Positions 13,683-21,352 of a stretch of 24,244 nucleotides of DNA are shown here, piece after piece; position 1 is the first letter of the stretch; every line of letters begins with the position of its first letter. The DNA comes from Candidatus Roizmanbacteria bacterium (GTDB lineage: Bacteria > Patescibacteriota > Microgenomatia > UBA1406 > GWC2-37-13). Position numbers and translations under genes: made by a program. The notes under the pieces are model-generated. The model was not told the origin of the DNA and did not search any database. It saw only the letters and a list, made by a program, of their open reading frames with translations. The stretch lies in contig JAPLYQ010000101.1 in NCBI GenBank assembly GCA_026395475.1, positions 1 through 24,244 on the forward strand. The letters run 5' to 3'.

Positions 13683-13695
13683 CGAAACTTCAAAA

Positions 13696-14706
13696 TCAAA
13701 CAAAATCGCTCACCTTTTCCACCAAATCAACAATTCTGCATGAATATCCCCATTCGTTGTCATACCATCCAAACACTTTTACCAATGTCCCATTTATAAC
13801 TTTGGTATAGCTAGAATCAAAAATACTTGAGTGGGTATCTCCTATAAAGTCAGACGATACAAGTGGTGCGGTTTCATATCCTAAAATACCCTTCATATCG
13901 CCCTCAGCATGTTTTTTGAAAGCTGCATTTATCTCATCAGCGGTAACAGCTTTTTTCATAACGGCAGAAATATCGGTAAATGAGACTGTTGGGACTGGAA
14001 CGCGTACTGACATTCCGTCAAGTTTCCCTTGAAGAGCTGGAATCACTTTTCCAACAGCTTTAGCGGCACCTGTTGTTGAGGGGCCAATGTTAAGAGCTGC
14101 AGCACGTGAACGATCTGGTTTTTTATTTGATTCATCCACTAGGCTCTGGGTTGCGGTATAGGCATGAACGGTTGTAAGATAACCCATCTCTACTCCGAAT
14201 TCATTTTCAAGTACTTTAAACATAGGAGCAGCACAGTTTGTGGTACATGATGCATTTGAAATCACTTGCTCGTTTTTCCAATCTATTGCATCATCATTTA
14301 CTCCAAGTACTACGTGTGCTGTTGCATCTTTTGCTGGAGCTGTGAGAAGTACTTTTTTTACAGAACCTTTTATATGCTTAATTAAATCTTCTTTTTTTAC
14401 AAATGCTCCTGTGCAGTCAATAACAACTTCTACCCCATAATCGCTCCAAGGAATTGCATTAATGTCTGCGATCATCATTGCAGGGATTTTTTTTCCGTCC
14501 ACTGAAATAAAGTCTGCCCCCGCTTCAACTTTCTTATTAAATCTTCGATACACTGAGTCATATTGCAATAAATATGCAAGCATATCAGGAGTTGTTTTTC
14601 TGGTATTAATTGCAACAATTTCAAACGTATCTCGCTCAAAAGCAATACGTGTAACAGCTCGTCCAATCCTTCCAAAACCGTTTAAACCGACTTTGATTCG
14701 TTTCAT
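13696..14706 (-). CDS. gap: Glyceraldehyde-3-phosphate dehydrogenase (type I)
   Basis: A 336-residue enzyme oxidising glyceraldehyde-3-phosphate to 1,3-bisphosphoglycerate. Visible: the Rossmann motif VGLNGFGRIGRAVTR (6-20), the catalytic Cys154 in SNASCTTNC, His181 in LTTVHAYTATQ, the RSRAAALNIGPSTTGAAKAVGKV phosphate-binding region and the C-terminal WYDNEWGYSCRIVDL. The end of the second beta strand reads AINTRKT (32-38) where NAD-specific enzymes usually read A-I-N-D-L; the Asp that contacts the adenosine ribose is absent and an Arg follows. This could relax or switch specificity toward NADP, an inference from known specificity determinants. It is 23 nt downstream of the aldolase-like gene, so probably in one operon with it. 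Confidence 0.97.
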   Translation of the reverse strand: MKRIKVGLNGFGRIGRAVTRIAFERDTFEIVAINTRKTTPDMLAYLLQYDSVYRRFNKKVEAGADFISVDGKKIPAMMIADINAIPWSDYGVEVVIDCTGAFVKKEDLIKHIKGSVKKVLLTAPAKDATAHVVLGVNDDAIDWKNEQVISNASCTTNCAAPMFKVLENEFGVEMGYLTTVHAYTATQSLVDESNKKPDRSRAAALNIGPSTTGAAKAVGKVIPALQGKLDGMSVRVPVPTVSFTDISAVMKKAVTADEINAAFKKHAEGDMKGILGYETAPLVSSDFIGDTHSSIFDSSYTKVINGTLVKVFGWYDNEWGYSCRIVDLVEKVSDFV

Positions 14707-14729
14707 AGAATGAAAATAATATTTATAAT

Positions 14730-15941
14730 TTACTTAGTATTCTCCATTTTTAACTCATGCAAAATAAGTTGAACTTCTTTTTCAAGAGCATCCATCACGA
14801 CTACCTTGTAAACCGGGTCCATTCTCCATATTTTTTCTTTGAATGGCCCATTTGCTCGCTTACGTGTTTTGTAATAGAACTGATCATCTGTCTGACCTTC
14901 TTTTCGTTCTGCGACACAATTGGTTGCAAGCCATTCATAGATCTCTTTTTTGAGATCATCCGACATATGTTCAAATATGATATTTTGGAACCCTGTTGCA
15001 AGATGTATTTCAAGTGTTCCTACCTCAGGGAAGCGATGAAATAAAGCAGTGGGTAGCGTAGATGCGCCATGTTGTACCACTCCTCCCATGTGATATTTTT
15101 CTTTTGCAATTGCTCCGATAGATTCAATGACTGAAAAGTCAACAATTGCTTGTTTTATTGTTCCATCAGGCAATACGGTCCCTCCATGTGATGTCCCTGT
15201 CTGAACGCTTACTTTGGAAAGTCCAATGGTAGATTTAAGTTGACTTTTTACAAGTGTCATAAATGCCTCATATTCTTCTCCTGTGCTATTCTTCCCACCA
15301 ATATGCCCAATTTCTCCTCCCACAGACACCGTAATACCGGATGGTTGGATTTCACGAATATAATCTGTTAACACTGCTGTCATATGTGCATTTTCCTTTT
15401 GTTGTTCTTCTAAATTTGTTTTAGAAAGATCAACTAATGTGGAAGCGTCTATGTCTATATTATAAAAACCCGCATCAATTGCTGACTTGATAAATTTCTT
15501 TAATACTTCTTCTTGTCCTTTTGGATCGCTCCCATATTTTTCGGCTGAAAACTGAGTGTGATCGGCTTGAATATACACAGGTCCCACATAATTCTCTGCG
15601 ATAGCAGCAGCAAGCACTGTAGTAGCATATTCATCATGAGATTGCCCTGTGTACCCTACCTCGCCTCGTGCTATTTCAAAGATTACATATCCAACATTCT
15701 TTTCCATCATTAAACGAAAGATGAGACGAGAGAAATCATAGGTAAGGTTTCGCACATTAAAAGCGGGAACAGTGAACCCTTTCAGTTCTCCCTTTCCACA
15801 CTTCATATAAACATCATGAATTGATGCCGGATAAATACCTCGTTGCTTTGCAAGTGCTCGAATTTCTTTTCGAGCAATTACTCGTTCTTCTTCTGAAGAA
15901 TTAAAGACGGATGCATTTACGAGTGAGTCAATGGTATTCAT
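14730..15941 (-). CDS. Class II fructose-bisphosphate aldolase-like protein
   Basis: A 403-residue protein of the class II (zinc) aldolase fold, placed directly upstream of gapdh and pgk, which suggests it splits fructose-1,6-bisphosphate in glycolysis. Recognised motifs are FTVPAFNVRN (56-65), QADHTQ with D127-H128 (the catalytic Asp and a zinc His), GGEIGHIGGKNST (208-220), TSHGG (His252) and VVQHGAS (His291). It departs from the E. coli enzyme: there is an N-terminal extension of about 50 residues, and the usual N-I-D-T-D-T-Q phosphate/substrate motif is replaced by IHLATGFQ (312-319). It could thus be a divergent aldolase with other ketose-bisphosphate specificity. A TATAAT box lies 12 nt before the ATG. 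Confidence 0.82.
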   Translation of the reverse strand: MNTIDSLVNASVFNSSEEERVIARKEIRALAKQRGIYPASIHDVYMKCGKGELKGFTVPAFNVRNLTYDFSRLIFRLMMEKNVGYVIFEIARGEVGYTGQSHDEYATTVLAAAIAENYVGPVYIQADHTQFSAEKYGSDPKGQEEVLKKFIKSAIDAGFYNIDIDASTLVDLSKTNLEEQQKENAHMTAVLTDYIREIQPSGITVSVGGEIGHIGGKNSTGEEYEAFMTLVKSQLKSTIGLSKVSVQTGTSHGGTVLPDGTIKQAIVDFSVIESIGAIAKEKYHMGGVVQHGASTLPTALFHRFPEVGTLEIHLATGFQNIIFEHMSDDLKKEIYEWLATNCVAERKEGQTDDQFYYKTRKRANGPFKEKIWRMDPVYKVVVMDALEKEVQLILHELKMENTK

Positions 15942-15953
15942 ATGATTTGCGAT

Positions 15954-15959
15954 ATTATA
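15954..15959 (-). promoter_or_regulatory. -10 box of the aldolase-gapdh run
   Basis: TATAAT on the minus strand, 12 nt before the ATG at 15941, the same spacing as at tatD. No clear -35. A divergent -10 (TATACT, 15984-15989) for the HIT gene lies on the other strand in the same AT-rich gap. Confidence 0.5.
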
Positions 15960-16007
15960 AAATGGTTATAATAATATAACGATTATACTTATTATATATA
16001 AATAATT

Positions 16008-16397
16008 ATGGACTGCATTTTCTGTAAAATTGTAAAGGGAGAGTTGCCAAGTTACAAGGTGTATGAAGATGAATTGTTTATTGGTTTTTTAGACATAGTG
16101 CCACTAAGTAAGGGAAACGTCCTCCTTATTCCAAAGAAACATTATCGATGGGTAAATGATGTGCCCGAGTTTGGAACATATTGGGAAGCTGCACGAGTTA
16201 TATCACGCAAAATTGAACAAAAATTGGGCGCAACTTCTATCTCCTATCTTACATTTGGTGAAGAAGTCCCCCATGCACATATTCGAATCGTCCCACGATA
16301 CTCTGCAGAAGACACATATTTTACATTGAATAAGCCACAAGTATATTCAAAAGAAGAAATGACTACCATCTGCAATAATATTAATATTACTACTTAA
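16008..16397 (+). CDS. HIT family protein (histidine triad hydrolase)
   Basis: A 129-residue HIT-fold protein; relatives hydrolyse nucleoside phosphoramidates, adenylated molecules or dinucleoside polyphosphates. The N-terminal CIFCKIVKGELPSYKVYEDELFIGFLDI has the zinc-type C-x-x-C and the I-x-x-G-E-x-P-S signature. NVLLIPKKHYRWV (37-49) is the middle strand. The active motif is VPHAHIRIVPR (88-97): the first two histidines of H-x-H-x-H are present (H89, H91), including the nucleophile position, but the third is Arg93. Activity is therefore likely but possibly altered. Its stop codon shares the TTAA at 16394-16397 with the stop of the convergent pilin-like gene. Confidence 0.93.
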   Translation: MDCIFCKIVKGELPSYKVYEDELFIGFLDIVPLSKGNVLLIPKKHYRWVNDVPEFGTYWEAARVISRKIEQKLGATSISYLTFGEEVPHAHIRIVPRYSAEDTYFTLNKPQVYSKEEMTTICNNINITT

Positions 16398-17182
16398 AAA
16401 CTTGTTGTGAAGAAGTTTGCTGGGAACTGAGGAAAAGATTGAAAAAGTTCTACTCGTTTTACAACTCCACTTTCTGTTCTAGCTTCAGATTGAGCTTTTC
16501 TCCCTTGTAATGGAAGTGAGACTGCTACATCTGTGCTTTGAAATCCAAGTTTTGTGATCCCCCCTAATACTTTTACAAAAGCAACAACTCCATTTGTCAC
16601 GGTTATTGGATTGCTTGTTTTATATTGAAATACAACACCATCTATAGTGGTTGAAACTTGGGTAGTGAGGGTTGATGCATTTTTAATGATTTCAGGAATT
16701 AAACATGAGTTGTTGTAGACATATCTATCTTGACTATAATCTTTCTTGATAATCGTCACTTCTATGCTCGGACATTGTCCAGATTCTGAAACTAGATATA
16801 TATTAAAGCTCCCATTCCATGGATTTGCATATCCAGGGTAGTCGGAAAGATACAAAGTATACTGCCCATCTTTTTGTACAAGCGGTGTTACAAAATAGGG
16901 CGTTGCATTCCCCACCATCTTTGCGGACCCAGAAATTTTCTGTTCGTTAAATTGTCCCAATAATCCAATATCAACCGGAGTTGAGGTATTAATTGATTGT
17001 TTTATTACAGCGTCAATACCAGCTTCAGCAGCAGCAAGTGCTTTTTGAGAGTCAACTTCCAAGCGTGCTACCTGTGTTTCAGTGGTTGCATTAAACGCGA
17101 TTGTCATCACAACAGTAATGACCGTTGCAAGAAGCATTACTGCAATAAGTAAAACTTGTCCTTTTCTATTGTGTGTTTTCAT
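16394..17182 (-). CDS. PilX-like pilin/prepilin-associated protein
   Basis: A 262-residue protein with a short basic leader (MKTHNRKGQ), one N-terminal hydrophobic helix (about 9-31, VLLIAVMLLATVITVVMTIAF) continuing into an amphipathic helix ending AALAAAEAGIDAVIK-like (residues about 38-60, read ALAAAEAGID). This resembles the PilX/minor-pilin N-terminus rather than the GFTLIE type of major pilins: G at the cleavage-like site, and T and E residues a few positions after the helix. The rest is a beta-rich globular domain with a Cys pair (CPSIEV, NNSCLIP). It lies 39 nt after the large TSP1/Ig-like gene on the same strand, suggesting a joint surface structure. No assembly ATPase or peptidase is in the window. 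Confidence 0.75.
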   Translation of the reverse strand: MKTHNRKGQVLLIAVMLLATVITVVMTIAFNATTETQVARLEVDSQKALAAAEAGIDAVIKQSINTSTPVDIGLLGQFNEQKISGSAKMVGNATPYFVTPLVQKDGQYTLYLSDYPGYANPWNGSFNIYLVSESGQCPSIEVTIIKKDYSQDRYVYNNSCLIPEIIKNASTLTTQVSTTIDGVVFQYKTSNPITVTNGVVAFVKVLGGITKLGFQSTDVAVSLPLQGRKAQSEARTESGVVKRVELFQSFPQFPANFFTTSF

Positions 17183-17221
17183 AATTACTGATTTAAACTG
17201 ATCTTCGCTGGTTTCAACTAA

Positions 17222-19456
17222 TTACTGTATTTGTCTCCAGTCATAGGTACTTGTCGACAAATATGGCAATACATCTAAATATATTTTTGTATCAAGTGTT
17301 ACAAATAGTGATGGTTTTCTTTTATCTGCAAGTGATCTTTCAATTGGGAGTGCAGATTCATCAATAAGATTCCCTTTAATTTTCAAGCTTGATGATGAAT
17401 CGCCAGTAGCTACTGTCTCACCGATGATGACAGCATCAATTTCCGTGACAGTTGGGTCAATTTGAATATTTGTTCCAAGAACAACCACAGATCCTCCAGT
17501 TGGTATAAAGTTGGCTCCAAATGTTGTTGCGCCTTCTCCTTCTACTACTAATACAACCTTCCTTCCATCAAATTGATGTGCATCTACTAGATTTATTGGA
17601 GCAGTCATACTGTATATCCCATCAGTTGTTATTTGGGTTATATCTGTAATTGCCTTAAAATCTTTACGTGCTTTTAGATAACCAACATATTCCTGGTATG
17701 AAACGTCATTATTAGCATATTGATATCCACTCGTATACCAATTGTTGGTAGAGTATGAAACAGCTCCTGTGCCGACAACCATTGGACTATTTTGGACAAG
17801 AACTCCAGAAGAATTGAGCATAATATTTCTGTTAGATGTAGAATCATCAGAGTCAAACGCTAAAAAAGTACGAGGGAGAACATTATTTCTTCCTGACAAC
17901 CGAGAGTTAAACGATGTGTTCGATAATTTAAACCAGTTTCCATCAGTTGGATCAGAACCTCCGTATTCGAGGTAGAGTGGTACATTTGATGCTGTTTGTC
18001 CATGGATGAAATCTATAGATGTAAGATCACCTTCACATGTGTTATTAAGATGCCATCCCATTATTCCGTATCCTGGATAGGTACCACTCAGTTGAACTTG
18101 TAGTTTGTTATCATAACACGTGCCGTGTTGATTATCGATAGTAAAATCACACGAATATTGAGTTCCACCAGTTGTTATTTTACAGTCCGTTAATATCCCA
18201 TCACTTGGATTAAGAATTGGTTGAAATACAAAATTTGCTGGATCCACTGTTATTCCGCCATAACATGCGCCACTTACATCTTCGATAAGGGGGCCATCCA
18301 CGTGTATTGGAGGCAAGGGACTTGGAGTTGGGATAATATTACTAGTTGTGATTGCTGTCCATCCAGATTGATTGTCAATTGCGTCCCGCGACTGCACATG
18401 GAAATATAGCTTAGTTCCCGGTGGATATGATTGAGCTGCGGTACGTGTTGTCACAGTACCCCACGTATTTCCGTCATTCAAATCCCATCCAGTTAAAATA
18501 GTTTTAAATCCACCATCAGGAACATTCACCGCATTACTGGATGATCCCTGTGCCCAATATTCAATATTATTTGAACCACAACCTGTATCTGTTACTGCGT
18601 TCCATGAATAGGTGGCTTTATATTTTCCCTTACAGTCGGGGTCTTGTGTATATATCATTGTGCCAGTTGGTTTAGGAGGAGCAGTATCATCTATGTTTAT
18701 TTTGAAATTAGGAGAACAAACTTCGGCAGATCCATTATTTGCACAGACTTGTATCTGATGTGATGTCCCCGTAGCAGTAGAAATGGTAACACTACGCGTT
18801 GTAGAAGGAATATCTTTTGTATTAATATTGCCATCAACTTTTACAATAAATGTGTTTGTATTTGCTTGTTTATTCCCAGCACTACAGGTAACTCCCCAAG
18901 ATAAATCACACCCACTCCCCGTATCATCAAAGGTCCAATTTATTATTATTGGCTTACTTTTACTACAGATCGCTCCTCCTGCAACTGTAACCTCTGGTGT
19001 TTTTTGAGGGACCTGTGCAAAACAACATGGTACTGTGTTTGTCCCTCCACAGTCAGTAGTGGGGGTTTGACACTGAAAAAAACAGTTATTCTCATAGGTA
19101 CAATTACATGTTCGAGTTTGTGTTCCTTCTCCGCATGAGACTGTACAAGCGGAATATGCTGTCCATCCTACAGTGCGTGTGGTCCCTGCATTATCACAAG
19201 TATCTCCTTTATTACAACTTGTATTGTCCCAGCCACCTGTCGCACTGCAATTTACCTTATTAACGCCAATACATGCATTATAATATGTCCCACAGACACC
19301 CCCAACACAGCTAACCCCAGGGGCACATCCATTCACATTCAAACTACAATTACCTCCACAGGCATAATAACCCTGTACCGTTTTACTCAAAAACAATATA
19401 CTACCAATAAGAAGTATTATACCCATCAAATATACCGTTGTTTTCTGAAGCTTCAT
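17222..19456 (-). CDS. Large secreted Cys-rich protein with a TSP1-like module and Ig-like regions
   Basis: A 744-residue exported protein. A hydrophobic signal/anchor spans about 8-28. Residues 31-145 are very Cys-rich, including a TSP1-like module (about 97-137: WTAYSACTVSCGEGTQTRTC...) that echoes the four-repeat protein at 4239. Residues about 150-390 look like two fibronectin/Ig-type beta domains (PEVTVAGGAIC...INWTFDD; PPKPTGTMIYT...YKATYSWNAVTDTGC). The rest is beta-rich with Asn/Ser/Thr runs and no membrane segment, and includes a C-terminal part (about 610-744) with VVLVVEGEGATTF and a possible parallel beta-helix character (GSVVVLGTNIQID...). It is probably a surface or pilus-tip adhesin with the PilX-like protein downstream; this role is inferred from domains and neighbours. 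Confidence 0.82.
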   Translation of the reverse strand: MKLQKTTVYLMGIILLIGSILFLSKTVQGYYACGGNCSLNVNGCAPGVSCVGGVCGTYYNACIGVNKVNCSATGGWDNTSCNKGDTCDNAGTTRTVGWTAYSACTVSCGEGTQTRTCNCTYENNCFFQCQTPTTDCGGTNTVPCCFAQVPQKTPEVTVAGGAICSKSKPIIINWTFDDTGSGCDLSWGVTCSAGNKQANTNTFIVKVDGNINTKDIPSTTRSVTISTATGTSHQIQVCANNGSAEVCSPNFKINIDDTAPPKPTGTMIYTQDPDCKGKYKATYSWNAVTDTGCGSNNIEYWAQGSSSNAVNVPDGGFKTILTGWDLNDGNTWGTVTTRTAAQSYPPGTKLYFHVQSRDAIDNQSGWTAITTSNIIPTPSPLPPIHVDGPLIEDVSGACYGGITVDPANFVFQPILNPSDGILTDCKITTGGTQYSCDFTIDNQHGTCYDNKLQVQLSGTYPGYGIMGWHLNNTCEGDLTSIDFIHGQTASNVPLYLEYGGSDPTDGNWFKLSNTSFNSRLSGRNNVLPRTFLAFDSDDSTSNRNIMLNSSGVLVQNSPMVVGTGAVSYSTNNWYTSGYQYANNDVSYQEYVGYLKARKDFKAITDITQITTDGIYSMTAPINLVDAHQFDGRKVVLVVEGEGATTFGANFIPTGGSVVVLGTNIQIDPTVTEIDAVIIGETVATGDSSSSLKIKGNLIDESALPIERSLADKRKPSLFVTLDTKIYLDVLPYLSTSTYDWRQIQ

Positions 19457-19465
19457 TTACTAATG

Positions 19466-19494
19466 ATGGTAACAAATATATAAAATCGTGTCAA
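19466..19494 (-). promoter_or_regulatory. Promoter of the TSP1/Ig-like and pilin-like gene pair
   Basis: On the minus strand a consensus TTGACA (19494-19489), an exact 17-bp spacer and TACCAT (19471-19466), ending 9 nt before the ATG at 19456. The transcript would have almost no leader. Confidence 0.6.
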
Positions 19495-19520
19495 TGGTAT
19501 TAAGCGTGCTATCATAATAT

Positions 19521-21125
19521 ATGGCTTTCTACATTTTCTTTTTTATTTTTTTTCTTATCCCCTCTTTGTTTGAAGGTCTTGGTTTATTAACGGATCGACG
19601 ATTTTTTTTGCTATATTCCTTTATTTCCGCTCCTTTTTTATACTTCTATCTAGTAAATTGTGTAAAATCAATTAAGATCCCATTAAAGGCTGGAATTGCC
19701 TATCTTCTTTTTCTATTTTTTTCTACTATCTCAACTCTCTTCCTTTCCTTTGATAAACAAACTTCATTTGAATTGCTTCTTTTTTATTTTTTTTCATTTT
19801 TGATTTTTCTATTTTTTTATAATCAAAAAAATTTGGGATATCTCACGTCACACTATTCCCCTATTATTCTTGGTATTTTTTTTACTTGTTATTCGCTTAT
19901 AACTCCTTTTCTAAAAGGAAAAGTTTTTACTTTTCTTATACCTACAAGTGAGAAACAGTTTGTATTTGCTTCATATATGAATCATAATCACTTAGGAGAT
20001 TTTCTTGGTTTGTTTGTACTTATTTTTTGCTATTATAGCTTTCAGAAGAAATGGATATATCTCCCATTTTTCATATTCTTTTTTACTATATTTCTTGGGT
20101 CATTCTCTCGATCTGCATATGTTGCTTTTTTTATAGTCTTTATCCTTATGTTATTTTATACTCGCAAAAAATTTTCCTCCCTTCTTCTTCCTTTCATTTT
20201 CCTTTTCTTATCTTCAATAATTGTCGCAACATATCTACTTAGTATCCAGTTACCAGTTAGTTCTTCTTTTTTTAGGATACAACAATATACAAAAAATTCG
20301 TTAAACATCGCTCCTCGTGATATTTTTTCCGGCCATGATATATTTATAAAACAGGCTCTGCTTTCAATCCAAAAATATCCATTATTTGGTATTGGGGGAG
20401 GAAATTTCATACTTGCATCCCAAAATAATATTTTTTCAAATATTTTTAGTGATTCTGCTCATAGTATTTTTTTTGAATTAGCAACTGAACTAGGAATTCC
20501 TGCAACAATGTGTTTTTTATTTTTTATTTTCCTAGTTTCCAAGAGTGCGCTTTCATTCCCGTCTCTTCCAGGATTTCTTTTTCTATATCTTCTCCTTAAT
20601 TTTCAAACGGATTATACCTATCAAATATATTCATTATTTCTTTTTTGGATAATTCTTTCCGCATATATACATAGAGAAAGCAAGGAATTTATAATATCTT
20701 CTGCTATATATGGAACATTCTGTATGCTTGTGCTGTTTGTTTTGGTTTGCATTATGACCAGTACTCTTTTTGTCAAAATGGGTGACTATCCAAATGCACT
20801 TCGTTGGTATCCTCTTAATAAAAATGCATATATAAGCGCTATTCAAAAATCAAATTCCAAAACACCTTCCTACATTTCTCAGGCACAACACATTGCGCCA
20901 TATGACCTCACTCTTAATGAAAGTATTGCAAATTATTATTTAAAAAGTGGTGACAAAGTGATTGCTTTACGTTATTATGAAAAAATCTATAATGCAAATC
21001 ATTTGTGTTCATTTTATTTCGTCAAGAAAATTTATATCTTAAAAAAAGAGGTATATTCTGAAAGAACTGCAACTACATTCTTTGAAAGAGTGGTTTTTGA
21101 CTACACAAAGATTTTTATTCCTTGA
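19521..21125 (+). CDS. O-antigen ligase/polymerase-like membrane protein (Wzy_C) with C-terminal TPR-like region
   Basis: A 534-residue polytopic protein with about 11-12 hydrophobic helices from residue 1 to about 420. The Wzy_C signature is present: FSRSAYVAFFIVFIL (about 195-209), a large extracytoplasmic loop with GHDIFIKQALLSIQKYPLFGIGGGNF (about 270-295), and DSAHSIFFELATELGIPAT (about 311-330), whose His is typical of WaaL/Wzy ligases. The last ~110 residues (NALRWYPLNKNAYISAIQKS..., LNESIANYYLKSGDKVIALRYYEKIYNANHL) look like one or two TPR-type helices, as in many Wzy_C proteins. It probably joins or polymerises surface glycan. It has no close operon partner; a 227-nt gap follows. Confidence 0.88.
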   Translation: MAFYIFFFIFFLIPSLFEGLGLLTDRRFFLLYSFISAPFLYFYLVNCVKSIKIPLKAGIAYLLFLFFSTISTLFLSFDKQTSFELLLFYFFSFLIFLFFYNQKNLGYLTSHYSPIILGIFFTCYSLITPFLKGKVFTFLIPTSEKQFVFASYMNHNHLGDFLGLFVLIFCYYSFQKKWIYLPFFIFFFTIFLGSFSRSAYVAFFIVFILMLFYTRKKFSSLLLPFIFLFLSSIIVATYLLSIQLPVSSSFFRIQQYTKNSLNIAPRDIFSGHDIFIKQALLSIQKYPLFGIGGGNFILASQNNIFSNIFSDSAHSIFFELATELGIPATMCFLFFIFLVSKSALSFPSLPGFLFLYLLLNFQTDYTYQIYSLFLFWIILSAYIHRESKEFIISSAIYGTFCMLVLFVLVCIMTSTLFVKMGDYPNALRWYPLNKNAYISAIQKSNSKTPSYISQAQHIAPYDLTLNESIANYYLKSGDKVIALRYYEKIYNANHLCSFYFVKKIYILKKEVYSERTATTFFERVVFDYTKIFIP

Positions 21126-21295
21126 AAGAAATTGGCTTCCATTCAGGCGAGCAGCTTTTAAGGCGTTTTATCTCTCGTTTGTAGGAATTAAGTGCTGAAA
21201 CTGATACTTCGCTCTGTTTCATATGTCTTTGGTCGTAAAAACATTCATGGAAATAACCTTACGTTGATACTAACCCAATATGTATCTTTCGTACA

Positions 21296-21309
21296 TGACA
21301 AAATTGTCA
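21296..21309 (+). promoter_or_regulatory. Possible operator just upstream of the HD-protein promoter
   Basis: TGACAA-AA-TTGTCA, a perfect 6-bp inverted repeat with a 2-nt centre, 6 nt upstream of the -35 box. A partial half-site (TTGACAA) overlaps the -35 itself. Because the downstream gene seems to carry an N-terminal HTH-like domain, autoregulation is possible. The remainder of the gap 21126-21352 shows only weak repeats (TGAAAC/GTTTCA near 21197-21222) and no gene. Confidence 0.5.
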
Positions 21310-21315
21310 GAAAAG

Positions 21316-21344
21316 TTGACAAAAATTAAAAATAGTACTATAGT
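21316..21344 (+). promoter_or_regulatory. Consensus promoter, leaderless, for the HTH-HD gene
   Basis: TTGACA (21316-21321), an exact 17-bp spacer and TATAGT (21339-21344), the best sigma-70-type promoter in the window. The ATG at 21353 begins 9 nt after the -10 box, so the mRNA should start at or within 2-3 nt of the start codon. Confidence 0.8.
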
Positions 21345-21352
21345 ATGTCCTA

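Noticed and set aside
21126..21352. A further copy of the structured element in the gap after the ligase gene
   Set aside because: Only short TGAAAC/GTTTCA and GATAC/GTATC pairs are found; neither the conserved loops nor nested stems are present.
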